In this document: one piece after another, positions 33,411 through 44,696 of the stretch
Layout of the letters: every line of letters begins with the position of its first letter
How positions within the stretch are numbered: position 1 is the first letter of the stretch
Source: Septoria linicola
Taxonomy: Eukaryota; Ascomycota; Dothideomycetes; Mycosphaerellales; Mycosphaerellaceae
DNA length: 64,000 bases
Assembly (NCBI GenBank): GCA_024114885.1
Contig: CP099419.1
Location: forward strand, 1,302,001 to 1,366,000
Direction: 5' to 3'
Translations under genes and position numbers: made by a program
Notes under the pieces: model-generated
Told to the model about the DNA's origin: nothing
The model's input: only the letters and a program-made list of their open reading frames with translations
Database searches by the model: none

Positions 33411-36400
33411 ATGGACCCTTCAGCGGATGGGTTCAGCATATTGGGAACTGCTTTCACGAAGGCTGTGGCAGGAAACAGCAAAGCGAACGGTAGTTTGAAA
33501 CGGAATACGACTCAAGTGTCTCGTCGCCCGATACCTGGCAGCTTTGTCGACAGCCCATCCGATGCTTCAGCGACGAGCGATGCGCAGGACGACAGCAGAA
33601 CTACGACTCCGCCAAAGCAGCTGTCCAGGCACGACGCCGACTTCCCACCGACGCCGCCAACCATGACGAGTAGCGAGGTAGCCGAGTCGGTGCCAGCCGA
33701 ACGGAGTCTCAGTCCTTCTCCAATCTTCGCAGATCGAGTACGAAACGAGCTGGAGCGACACAAATCAGGCTTGAGCACTCCTGTGAACCTCAGCAACAGT
33801 CCACCCACGCCGGACCCCTCCCCGCCCAGCGATCGTGCAGCCGAGAACTTGAATGTGCCAAGGCCGCCATTGCAGCAAAATTACGCGAGCTCATATGCCG
33901 AGTCGTTCCAGACCGCGACAGAAGGACTCACGCCTCATGCAAGTACGACAAAGGTAGACCTACTGCCTTCGCCAGTGAACGACACTCCACGGCAGAGCTG
34001 GATCGAGAGGGGTCGCGCGTTGGGCTTGTCGAATCAGGTATTGGCAGTGCAAGATGAGGAACGTGTGCAGAATGATCAGGATTCGGACATCGTCACACGA
34101 GTCAAGAACTACCACCTGGAGTCGGATGATAGCGAAGGCGAAATTGAGAATAAGACGGCCACGTACTCTGCCAGCGACGAGCGCAGCACAACGGATGAGT
34201 CCACAAACTTATCTTCCAGCCTAAGCAAAAGCCTCAGCCAGCGACAGGCGGTCGCCGTGCCCCGACTTCGCAGGCCGTTCCAGCCGGGCGACGAGATCAA
34301 GCGTCCGGACGACTACCTTCTATATGGCTCCATGGGCTCGGTCTCGAAATGGAAGAAACCCGAGCGCATGTCGAAAACGCCCCCGGCGCGAGAAATGGAC
34401 TCTGAATTTCTGAGGAATGCAGAACCTATCTTCCAGCCCACTGCACCGGAAGCCCCAGAATCTGGTCAAGACATTCTTCAGCGGCTCGAAGATGTCATCA
34501 AAGAGGACGATCCAGAGCCCACGCCGTTGACAGCTCTGCCGCCCATTCCCGCAGAAGATCGGCAAATGGAGACGCCTGCTGAGGAGGAGGTCAAGCCACT
34601 TCAGGAGTTCACACCAACGCCTGCAATCAAGGACGCTCCAAGCCCACCTTCAAGTGCACAGAAAGAGAAGAGTCTGGAAGACAATAATGTGGTCTACAAG
34701 ATGATTCAGGAGGAAAATGCGAAGCGACACAGTGCCATTTCAGACGGTAGCGTGCAAGCCAGAGTGGTGGCGCCAGTCGAGAACAAGCGCAAGCTGAGGC
34801 ACACGCCCAAACGGGACTCTTTGCGAGGTGATGTGAGCATGATCAGTAGCTCAGACAGTCATCGTCTCCGACATAAGAGAGCAATGGGCAGTCCTGGTCA
34901 TGGCGATGCTGCAGTTTCACCGCACGAGTCGAAGGAGCATAACCACGCGCGACCGTCGACCGCCGGTGCAGAGATTCCGGCTGTGCAGCCATTTCCCCGT
35001 AATCACAAGGCGAGTGGCGACAAGCGATTCTCATACAGTGCCATTCGTGACCCCTCAATCAAGGTCGCCCCGGCAGGTGCATTGGGCAACCCGCACAAGC
35101 TGAGAAGGTCGCTACGCCACAGCAGTCTAGACTGCACTCCTCGTTCCGTCAGCGACTCCGCTCGACCGCTGAGCATGGAATCTAGCGGTTTCGCTGCTTT
35201 GGCTGAAGAAGCAATGCCGTCGCCAAAGCTAAGAAGGTCTTCTGCTGAACATCGTTTGGACCGCAACAATGATGTTCGCAGAACGAGTCTAGGACAAGTT
35301 CCAGAGGTGTCACCTCTCGAAACTGAACCCAATCCGCCAGTTATTGCAGAAGAAGTGTCAAATGAAACCACGAAGGAGGAGCTTGAGCCGAGTCCGAGGC
35401 TCCCCATGTTTGAGAGAACTCCAAAGCGTGATCGACGCGAGTCGTCCGAGATGAGTTTCAAGACTACGCAGTCTCCACGGCGCAAGAGTTTAGACTACCG
35501 CTCACTGCATCCCACCATAACGCCCATGAGCCAAGTTTCAGGCACAGCTGTTTCTGAGGCCGAGTTGTGCGAAGCAAAAGGCATATCTTTGTTTCCTCAT
35601 AACAATAAGAGCCTGCTGGTTGTCCAGACTGCCCGACATGTTAGCATACCAGACTATATGGTCGATGAGGACGACTCAGATATCGACGGGAATCCAATTC
35701 CTGGCATAAAGCGCACCAACTTCAAAGCGTTCGTCACACCCGCAGAAGAGATCGGCAAGCCACTTTACAGCGTGGACAGTCCGCTCACGAACCCAAGAGC
35801 TGCGCCCGAGCCTCCAATGATCAAGTTCATCCCACCCACACCGAACGACGAGCTCGAGCGACAACTCGGCATGGCGCCTTCTGCTGAGGAACGTCACCAC
35901 AACACCGAAAACCCGCGCATGCAGCTCCAGCGAAGTCTGTCGCTGAAGGAACGTATACGCCGGTTCAGCGAGAATTTGCATCAACCTGTCCCTTTTGGTC
36001 GCCAGAACTCATACCGGAGGACATCAGCACCTACGCGCCGCTCGCATTCCGAGCAGGCTGAGGTGTCGAGACCCACGCATTTGAGCTCTTTTTGGCAGCC
36101 AAGGGACTTCTGGGAGGGCTATAGCGACAGCGACAGCGATGGTGATGATAATGATTATGAGCCACTGCCGCCCGGCGGTGATACCAGTGAAGTCTTGGAA
36201 GAAGAGCGGAAACGAGCCGGCTTCCTGCCACGTGCTATGTCTAAACGTATGCCAGGCTTCCGGGGCTCAGGTGGGTTCTTGATGGGTAATAGTCTTGGTA
36301 TTGACCGCCACGGCTCGAACTCGAGACGACACTATGTCGATCGACGAGTCAATGCCTCACATCCCAGCCTGAGGACGCAATCAACGCCGACGCTACGGAA

Positions 36401-36656
36401 CCGCCAATCTGAAGAGATGCTGCGGCGACTGACTGAGAGGCAAGGCAGGAGAATCTTCAAAGTGCCTTTCAGTGGCGGAAGAAGGATCGAGTATGTCGGG
36501 CTGTCCGCTTTCAGTGCCCGACTACATGCGGCCAAAAAGAGGAGGCAGGAACGACAAGCTGAAGCACGGAGGGACCAGTTGCGGGAAAGCATTGGAACAA
36601 GAGTCTACCACGATGTGGATGGTGTTGCTGGCCGACGATTAGCGAGAGAGGCATGA
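33411..36656 (+). CDS. Large disordered Ser/Pro-rich protein of unknown function
   Basis: A single open frame of 1081 codons, far too long to be chance. It is rich in Ser, Pro, Glu and Arg, with many short S/T-P sites (for example PPTPPTM, SPPTPDPSPPSD) that suggest phosphorylation by proline-directed kinases. Better-ordered stretches include RPFQPGDEIKRPDDYLLYG (about 286-305) and the C-terminal 60 residues, RLTERQGRRIFKVPFSGGRR followed by a basic helix (RLHAAKKRRQERQAEARRD). An acidic run, YSDSDSDGDDNDYE, lies near residue 905. There are no signal peptide or membrane helices. I do not recognise a family; a scaffold or regulatory role is only a guess. Confidence 0.8.
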   Translation: MDPSADGFSILGTAFTKAVAGNSKANGSLKRNTTQVSRRPIPGSFVDSPSDASATSDAQDDSRTTTPPKQLSRHDADFPPTPPTMTSSEVAESVPAERSLSPSPIFADRVRNELERHKSGLSTPVNLSNSPPTPDPSPPSDRAAENLNVPRPPLQQNYASSYAESFQTATEGLTPHASTTKVDLLPSPVNDTPRQSWIERGRALGLSNQVLAVQDEERVQNDQDSDIVTRVKNYHLESDDSEGEIENKTATYSASDERSTTDESTNLSSSLSKSLSQRQAVAVPRLRRPFQPGDEIKRPDDYLLYGSMGSVSKWKKPERMSKTPPAREMDSEFLRNAEPIFQPTAPEAPESGQDILQRLEDVIKEDDPEPTPLTALPPIPAEDRQMETPAEEEVKPLQEFTPTPAIKDAPSPPSSAQKEKSLEDNNVVYKMIQEENAKRHSAISDGSVQARVVAPVENKRKLRHTPKRDSLRGDVSMISSSDSHRLRHKRAMGSPGHGDAAVSPHESKEHNHARPSTAGAEIPAVQPFPRNHKASGDKRFSYSAIRDPSIKVAPAGALGNPHKLRRSLRHSSLDCTPRSVSDSARPLSMESSGFAALAEEAMPSPKLRRSSAEHRLDRNNDVRRTSLGQVPEVSPLETEPNPPVIAEEVSNETTKEELEPSPRLPMFERTPKRDRRESSEMSFKTTQSPRRKSLDYRSLHPTITPMSQVSGTAVSEAELCEAKGISLFPHNNKSLLVVQTARHVSIPDYMVDEDDSDIDGNPIPGIKRTNFKAFVTPAEEIGKPLYSVDSPLTNPRAAPEPPMIKFIPPTPNDELERQLGMAPSAEERHHNTENPRMQLQRSLSLKERIRRFSENLHQPVPFGRQNSYRRTSAPTRRSHSEQAEVSRPTHLSSFWQPRDFWEGYSDSDSDGDDNDYEPLPPGGDTSEVLEEERKRAGFLPRAMSKRMPGFRGSGGFLMGNSLGIDRHGSNSRRHYVDRRVNASHPSLRTQSTPTLRNRQSEEMLRRLTERQGRRIFKVPFSGGRRIEYVGLSAFSARLHAAKKRRQERQAEARRDQLRESIGTRVYHDVDGVAGRRLAREA

Positions 36657-38705
36657 TCGTAGACAATCGATTTTGGGTCAACGGTGTCTCGAACACGTGA
36701 TGAGGCAGAAAGAGGTGGGAACGACGCTCACGATTGCTACACGAACGATGTTTACTCTTCACAGGACGACTTCTTGAACGATGTACGACCGACTACTATT
36801 ACGACATACATGACGATTTGAGATACGACGCGGATGAGCGGAAGACAGCTTTTGGACGATATTTGACGATTTTGATTACTGCATAGCGAGCTATGAGCAT
36901 GTTGCGATACTTTCTGAGCGACGAGCATTACTTCTCCGGCACGACGATCGAGGTGTTGGACCTGATGCCCACACGAGTTTGCCTGAAAAGACAGCAAAGC
37001 GAGGACAAGCGCCTTGTGTATTATTATTATCATAACCGCTTTGAACAGAGTTCATGAATGACGACGAAATTTTTTGGCACCCATATATTATTCAGCCTGA
37101 CCCCGAGAGTGTATAACTTTGCTCAAGCCCGTGGTACTGTGTGTCCGGTACGGGGAGTTGCCAAGTGGTGACCTGAGTTTGCAGACCCAGCCATTGTCGA
37201 AATGACAGCTCCGGAGTTAAACTCCTCTTGCAAGGGAGCAGACGCGGCAAACGCAGCATCCTCGAAAAATCGGACCCGGGCATGTTACGCGGTCAGTAGA
37301 CATTTTTCCGCACCATCTCTGCGAAGAGGTTTCCACCCTCGCCGCAAAAGTTGACATGAGCAGCTCTTCGACAGACAAGTCTTGGCATTGCAGGCGATCA
37401 CAACATGAAGTCGCAAAAAGCTCATGGAGTCCTTGTACCCTTCTGTCTCGTGAGCGGTCGCAACCAGACTTGAGGCGATGTGGCGATGGTATGGTGACCA
37501 TGCAGTGGCGGACTCGCAGAGAGCAGAAGAAACTGAACAGACCTCAACTTATCACGACGGACACAGCGCAGCGAGCTGAACAGGAAGGACAGCTATGTCT
37601 GCCTTGCAGCAGCTGTAACACACTAGACTTGCTTCCCACGACGAATATGATGAATTGCCATGTCTCGAGAATGAAGGAACTGACAACGTTCGTTTGCCAT
37701 CTCCTCTCCACCCCCGCCCTGCTCATTCAAGCATCTTGGTCAAGACAGCGTCATTTTTCCACCACGCGAGAGTCGCACCAGTGGACTTCCTCACGAGGCT
37801 CTCGAGGTTATGCTGTTGCGCAGACGTCAGCTCCTGTGCTCTAGAGTAAAGACTGTGCCTCAAGTTGCTCTGCATGTCGTTGTTGAAGGTAGTTGCGAAG
37901 TGCCGTGGACGAGGTCGTGTTGCGCGCGATACTGACAATGACTTGGCTCATGACACATATGGCTCTGAGCGACGGACATGCAAGTGGATCTCGTCATGAT
38001 GTTTTGCCTTGTCGACAATTTTCATGTTGATCAGCATCGTCGGCTTATGCACCTCACCTCTCTTGTGCCTCTCGAGCTTCATCATGGCCATTACTGATAG
38101 AGTGACAGCAAGGACATCACGCAAGGGAACAACATAATCAGTCTTTGCAGACCAACCATGTGAAACTCAAGCAAGCACTGTGCTATCAACATTGTCCTAA
38201 ACCGGATCACATTACAATCGTGAAATTTTACATCACTGTATAAGAACGCTAGTCGACAATAAGAGATAGTGGTGCCGGCCCGTCACCATCGCGATGTCAG
38301 CGCAGATAGGAGGTCGTCAGCGTTACATTAATTTCAAAACGCCAGCTTTTTCCATGCCCTCCAAACGATCGCATACCCATTCCCAAAATCAAAACTAACG
38401 CCATTATCACTGCTCGTTGGTGACCAGAATCTATCACGTCTCTTGCCAGCCAGGACTATCGCAACCGCTGGTGTTGCGAACAGCGGTAGAAGTGAATGTG
38501 GAACACCAGTTATCACTGCAGAACGCTGTGCTTGAGGTGACGCTCCCTCACGCCTCGGATGAGAATTATGGCCGATATCGTGGAAAGTCCATGCCTAGTT
38601 GAGAATGGCGCTGATGGACATGGGGTCATGCTTGCCTGGCGAACCTGTCAGCTCATCAAGTCCTGTAGAGCTGCGACCGCAATGCAGTCACATACCTTAA
38701 TCTTA
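36657..38705. other. Long intergenic region with a weak coding remnant
   Basis: About 2 kb. Most of it shows no gene. At 38337-38560 (minus) two adjacent frames look like parts of a small Cys-bearing protein (see findings), but no intact gene can be drawn. Confidence 0.4.
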
Positions 38706-39590
38706 CTAACGCCGTGAAAGAGGTCTCGCATTGAGCGCGCTCATGAACAAATACTTAGAAGCCTGATGGATCTGATCGTTCTCCCGTCGTGTATTTTCAG
38801 GCACATCCGCAGGATAGCGCTGTTCGACGCTTTTGGCGACCCATGTGGAAAGATCCGCATATTTTGTTGGCAACTTACCCTTGACTATCTCACCGGACTT
38901 GTGAGGCTTCTCATCGGGCTTGTGGGGCTGATCAGCCTCCTCAGGAGGCTTCTTTTGGGTGGCAGCTATCTTCTGCATGCTGTTTGCGTACCCGAAGGAG
39001 TCGGCCGAGGTCTTTCGGACAGCATCACCCGTTTCGTGGCAATCGTCCTTAGCCTTTTGAGATTTGGCAGACATAGGTCTGGTTATCGCAGACGATGGTC
39101 CGGCCTGTGACTGATGTGATGCAGGTGCGCTGTCCTTTGACATTCGTCCCGCAGCAGAGCTAGGCTGGCTACGTCTGTCAGGTGGAGAACCGTTGCGAAC
39201 TTTCAGGTGCCGGTAGGGATCAAGGTGCTTCTCGATCAACTTGCCGAATCTCTTCACCACTGTGTCCCTCTTGTTGCTGCAGTTCAGCATGTGCAGGCGG
39301 CAGGCCTGGTTGGTGCGATTGATGACGCGCTCGATGTCCTTGTATGGCTTGCGCCAATGATCGCCATCGTACTCGTAAGGTATCCGGTGTGACAAGAGCT
39401 TCTCGGTCTACAGCCAGTCAGCTACATGCATATCATCCGTGATGGGAGCAATACTCGTATCCACGCGTTACTCGTCGATACGCAATGTACTCACCTCCCA
39501 CTCGGACCATTCACGATTGGCGTCCTTAACGCTGGCTTTTTTGACGCTGGCTTTTTTGACGCCGGCTTCTCTAGCGCGCTTGGGAGCCAT
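38706..39590 (-). CDS. Myb/SANT-like domain protein
   Basis: A 265-residue protein from two exons (39590-39495, 39407-38706). The 87-nt intron (GTGAGT...CTGTAG) joins REWSEWE to TEKLLSHRIPYEYDGDHW. This rebuilds a Myb/SANT-like helix set: W-x2-WE, then HRIPYEYDGDHWRKPYKDIE with conserved aromatic residues. The N-terminus (MAPKRAREAGVKKASVKKAS) is strongly basic, with a threefold KKASV repeat encoded by a 15-nt tandem repeat. The middle is Ser/Lys/Pro-rich and disordered. Nuclear location and DNA binding are likely. The gene lies near two other Myb-like genes but is clearly more distant from them than they are from each other. Confidence 0.75.
39528..39572 (-). repeat. 15-nt tandem repeat (KKASV coding)
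   Basis: Two near-identical 15-nt units (39528-39542, 39543-39557; one mismatch) and a diverged third (39558-39572) encode the repeated VKKAS motif at the N-terminus of the Myb/SANT-like protein. Confidence 0.8.
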
Positions 39591-41410
39591 AGTGATTGAT
39601 GACAGTCTGTAACGTGTGTGTATCGAATAGTCGAAAGTCCGTATCAATAAAGAGCTTGTCTCGAGGTGTGCGAAGGTCGGAGAGAGATACACAAAGATTA
39701 TTGTCGATACTTATACTGTCTGAGAAATGGCAACGCACAGCAGCATTTGTTTCCATGGTCGCAAAGACTGTGACTCTCGCAGGTGCTACCGAACAAAACA
39801 TGGCTCGCGAATGAGAACACTCTGGCAAGTGGGTTTCCTAAAGACCTGTCCGAACAACGACGAAGTGGTTGCGTCCGTCGGTCGCAGGGCAGGAGCGTAT
39901 CGTTTCTTTGGCGCTCAGAAACCGTATATGGTACCCACTTCTCTCGCTAGCTTTCGCTGTTCTTGAGAGCGAGGGTGTCTGCAAGTCGGCGGCCTCAAGT
40001 GAGAATCGGCATATCTGGGCAAAGCTAGCGAGATTTTTGATGAGGGTAGTAGGCCATGTGTTGCCACGTGGATGACATACCAGCCTTACGATGTTGTGAG
40101 CTCTGCGGAGGCAAGTAGTATGTATAGTTGCTGCCATTTGATGCAAATAGATCACTAGCGATGCGAAGCAGGAGGGATACAGAGTGAGGTCGGCCAGTCT
40201 CTGGCCAGCGTTGGCTAAATTTGTGGTTATATAAGTTATGACTAAGCCAATTCAGCCCTCTCCTGTCTGTTCTTCGACGACTTTGGTTCACTTCCAAAGC
40301 TTGCCCACATATCGAACTCTGCGGGACATCCTAGATTCATTCATTAATCAACATCCACATAGCAACGGCCACGTCTCGAAATTTTGGTCAAATGGAAGAG
40401 CACGCATCGGCAACAAGACCAATACTCGTCCTCGAATTCCGAAAAGCGCGTCCATAACACGATCGGCACTACTATTGTTAGCTGTAACACGATAGCAACT
40501 CAGCCTTGCTGATTGCACAATTGCCAAGATCATTCGTAGGAGTCCCTGCTGGAACTTATTATCACAGTCTGAACTCAGTTTTCAACCCCTACGGACAGTA
40601 GTCACGGCAGTGACGCACCATGAGATGATTGCATACTATGCCTTCGCACCGTGGTAGAGGTTGGTGTGGGTCAAGTAGCAGGTCGCCAAACTATTGATGC
40701 TGCAGAAGCGCCGGCCCAGAGAGGATTGCAAAGTCACAGGCTTCTGCGATGTCGCAATCGCGGATAGGTTGGGTTGGCTATCATCAAGAATCAGTGGTTT
40801 CCCAGTATGCCCACTTGGGTAGTGTTGAACAGTTCGCTCGTTTGTGCGACTACCGTATTGTGTGGATGCTGGGCAACATCAGCCGAGTATGTGGTCGTGT
40901 TAGACTTTCTCCCCAAGATCCGATCTGAAGAGCTCTGAGTGCCCAACCAGGAACCCAACCCGTGACCTCAAGATCGAGACCAGGAACATAGCACAAGAGA
41001 CGGCACAAGATACGAGCATTGTGTTGCAAGGTTTCCTTCAATTATGCTACTAGTGTAGACTTCAGCTGCTAATGCAGGCTAAGGTGATTGCGCTCATGCA
41101 TTGCTGCCAGCCACAATAAAGCTATTCCTCTTCTTGGTCTTCCTTCTGTCCTATTCCGCATCTAATATTGCCAGAAAATTCAAAAGCATAGTAGTACAAA
41201 GTTGCTGTCGCTGCCTAATCGTACAAGAGTCATTAAGTATGTGGTATCGTAGACATGTCCAGCACGTCTGGTGTAAAAGTCGCAAAGATGCTTTTGTAAA
41301 GTGTGCATCGAGGTAAAAGTGAGCTGCCCTCAGCTCGATTCCGTTGTAAATGCCCCAAACGCCATGCCGTGAAACTTTTGCAGAGCAAAGGATGTGTCAT
41401 GGTGGCTGAA
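39591..41410. other. Intergenic, no gene seen
   Basis: About 1.8 kb between two minus-strand Myb-like genes. Short frames only, with no family motif. It contains AT-richer stretches near 40210-40240 and 41100-41240. Confidence 0.4.
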
Positions 41411-42842
41411 TCAAAAGGCGTTGATGGGGGGTCGCGGTGAAGCCTCTTGCTGGTGTAGAAGAGTTTCTCTCGCTGTCGTCGTCGAAGGGTCTTGTAGGAG
41501 ATTCGTCGCTGTCGTACTGTCGTGTCGTACATATTCCGTATCTTCCATATCCGGAGCGTCGAGCTCCATTGCTTTCTCTTTGCAAGCGGTTGCCGAGAAG
41601 CCATTTCCGACTTTGCCGGAAATGACTCGCCATCGGTCTGCCTCGTATTCCTGCATTGCAGTGTGGAGACGCTGAACCTGTGATGCTGTTAGCTACTGGA
41701 TACTCCTTGAAGACTGGAGCGTGATGGGTGACACGTACCATATCATCTGTCCAAATAGTTGTCTTGGCTTTAAGTTTGGTACAGTATCGGACCTGCAGTG
41801 TACCAGAGCTTCGGCCTGGAAAGAAATCGGCAATTTGTTTCCAGGTAAGGTTCTTAGTCTCCTTGAGTTCCACAAGCAGGGCGTCGTCCTCGGGCGTGAA
41901 CTTGAGCTTTGGCCCTTTGGGTCGCGGTGCCGGTTCTGGCATTCCAGGCTGTCCAACGACACTTGGGGGACCATGTTCGTCGTCTTCTGGCGTCTCACGC
42001 CCGAATGATGATGTCCTCTGGAGCTTGTTTGGAGGTTGCTGGTTCGGTAGTCTGTGGTGGTGGTGGACAGTCTGCTGTTGCTGCTGCTGTTGATATGCAT
42101 AGGTCTGCTGTGGAGTGCTGGCGTGGGAATGCGACTGAGCAGAAGATGACCTTTGTGGCTGATACTGGTATGACACTGCTCCGGCTTGAAGTTGAGCGTG
42201 CTGTCCGTGCGGCGTAAGCTCGACAGGAATTTGAGACCCATTGGTGGCATGAGCCTGCATTTGTTGCAGCGCCGGATAATCATATGTGTAGTCCTCCTGG
42301 AAGCTCCGCTTTCGTGACTGTTGTCCAGGTGGCAGTCCGTTGGGCTGGCTTCCGATTGTTGGTGGGCTTTGATATGGCGTTCCATGATGCGATGAGTACG
42401 AAGCAGACACCTGTGAGAATTGCCGAGGCTTTTGTTGGGCGAGCATCTGCTGCTGTTGAACTTGGTTGACCGCATAGTGCGCATCCGGTGCGGGCACTTG
42501 TGATAGCAGAACGCCTGATGATCCATACTGGGAGTAGTCTGGGGCTCCAGGTTGCTGCGGTTGCAGATATGAATTGTCAAAGGTCTGAAGCAGCTGCTGG
42601 TATTCAGCCTGTGTTACCGCAGGGACCTCTGTATTGTTTTGTTCCTGGCCATGCCCGCCAAAGTCGAAAGAAAACTCGTGGAAAGGTCGCGCCACAACTG
42701 CTACTGAGCATAGAGGCTGCCAGAGCTCTCCGCTCAGGCAGCGTGCCTCGGCTGGCGCGGGGTGATGAATGTCGATAACGACGGAGGACGACACTTTCGT
42801 GATCGTCGAAGTGATCGTGATGGAGCTTTGATGCTCTGCGCA
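41411..42842 (-). CDS. Myb-like transcription factor, Gln-rich (paralogue A)
   Basis: Two exons are clear: 42842-41739 and 41677-41411, with a 61-nt intron (GTACGT...CACAG, branch GCTAAC). The N-terminal 250 residues are Gln/Pro/Ser-rich with a poly-Gln run (42085-42107). Then come two Myb/SANT units: LKFTPEDDALLVELKETKNL through GTLQVRYCTKLK, and VQRLHTAMQEYEADRWRVIS through GFSATACKEKA. The 5' end is unresolved. No in-frame ATG precedes the Gln-rich region, while a TACTAAC branch and CTCTGCGCAG acceptor at about 42843-42858 point to an upstream exon. Likely a nuclear DNA-binding regulator. It resembles the next gene closely in layout. Confidence 0.8.
42085..42107 (-). repeat. CAG/CTG trinucleotide tract (poly-Gln)
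   Basis: Short run of Gln codons (interrupted CAA/CAG) in the Myb-like gene, giving seven consecutive Gln. Such tracts often vary in length between strains. Confidence 0.7.
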
Positions 42843-44696
42843 GAGGCGCAATGTTAGTACAACAGGTATTCGATCGAACTATTACAACGATAGTCGAGAG
42901 GGCAGCATTAATGTAAAAGAAGTATGATCATAAGACATGCAAACATCAATAAGAAAAGGTGATCTGTCGGCCGGAAAGAGAACAGGGCTGGCATGCCATA
43001 GTACTTAAAGGCTTGGGCACAGTGCGCATGATGAAGGTTGATCGCCACACCTGCATGGCGCTGCATCAACACCCAAGCAGCGGACCTGAACGTTCGAAGT
43101 GCCAGATTGGCTCGACCCGGGACAGCAGGCAGACGAGTGCAGCAATCTGAAACACTGCAACGTGCACAGGATCTGCCTTTGAGTTGGAGCCGTGACAGAG
43201 TATTCGTCGTTGCTCATGCAGGTACTGTCTAGTCGGACCCACATGAACGGGCAGAAGGGTTTAGAGCAAGGATGCCGCAGAGCCTCATCGTGGCTAAGTT
43301 CTGCCATGCTGTCGCTGCCTTTGGATGATCTGGATATTTTGAGATTGTTCGTGGTTTCAGATCTGGCGCACTGCAAACGATACCCCAGTTTGCTCACTGG
43401 AAATGCTCTCTTGAATTGGCAACATTTCATGCCTTCAGCTTGCGTGTGTATTGCAATTCCGAGGCAGCGAGATACGTCTGCGGTGCTTGTCAACGCCAGC
43501 GGCGCTCGATGCCGACCAAGATAGAAGCTGGCAGTTGTGCTAGTGTCTTCGCTTCCATGCCGTCTTCGCAGGCGGACAGCCAGCTTCCGCACTCGTCCTA
43601 CGCCGCATGCTGACTATCGTAAGCGTGCAGTAGTACTCGGCTGTGCCAATGGCAGTTGGAATGGCAGCTCTGGACCCTTCAAGCCAGAAAAGTTAGTTGT
43701 GAATGATCCACGAGTCATTGTCGATTTTTAGCCTGTTCCGGGTGATATAGGCAGGGTTCGAGAAGATGGAATCTGCGGGGACCATCGAATGACGTTCTTC
43801 AGCGGCATTGACGTCTGTGAAAGGCGGCTGAGATCGCGCTCAATACAGCAGCAGCGCTGGTCAGACGTGGTCGATACGGATGCAATGGCAGAGTGTGAGC
43901 AGAGATGGGCTTGCAGGCGAGGCCGAAGGACGAGGTGAAGTCGCCGGCCGGTGCCAGGTGTATGAGAGGCTGTGTGCTTTGCCGACGCGGAAACAGCATT
44001 CATCCGACCACGGATATCGCCACCGGAGAAACTGAACTTCGCGAGGGCACCAGGTCGCATCTGTGACTTGCTTTTTGTCCATCTTTACGGCATTTGAGAA
44101 TACTACGTTTCAGACTCATGCCCAGAACGTTTCAGAACGATGTCTCGCATGCCATGTGACTGCCAGAAAAGCTGAAACGCAGTGCGGTGCCTGGCTCATG
44201 CCCTGTGGCGACAGACTCGAGGTGCACGGAGCAGGAGTTGCTCTTGAACAGAGTTGTGGTGGGTCTGTCTGTTTGGCTTGGGGACTTTGAGGAACGTCAG
44301 GTGTTTCCATTGCTTTGGCTGTCCTGCTATCGTGTTTCTGCTCTAAAATCCCAAGAGAGGCGCCAGCAGGAACCCACCAGCTCTACTGCAATTCGTCCGC
44401 GTCCATGCTGGGCGCTTGCAACACCCCAATCCTATGCTACCATTTTCACCTGGTATCCGTACAGTGACCTCTCTCTCGATCCTCGTGCGATTCCGCACGG
44501 CCGAGTTTACGTACCACCATGAACGTCCCAACGCCTCGCCGAGACGCATGCCATGAATATCAAAGAGCAAAGACAACCCAACGCCTTCCAAGCTCAGCGT
44601 ATCGCCGAAGCGTGTGGTTATCTCTTCAAAAGCGCATCCGCTTGCAATAGTACCACATGCTATATGCGCCAATTCCCAAAGCATGTTTGCAGATCA
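42843..44696. other. Intergenic region between two Myb-like genes
   Basis: Contains the probable first exon or leader of paralogue A near its left end. A 195-codon minus-strand frame (43005-43592) is Cys-rich but has no signal peptide or family motif, so I do not call it. Confidence 0.4.

Noticed and set aside
40890..41000. tRNA-like stretch with AGATCGAGACC
   Set aside because: I could not fold a cloverleaf with a proper acceptor stem and anticodon arm on either strand.
41693..42580. 295-codon frame overlapping Myb paralogue A
   Set aside because: Out-of-frame shadow of the Gln-rich coding region.
43005..43592. 195-codon Cys-rich minus-strand frame
   Set aside because: No signal peptide, no family motif, and open frames on the other strand across the same bases; it lies in a probable promoter and leader region.
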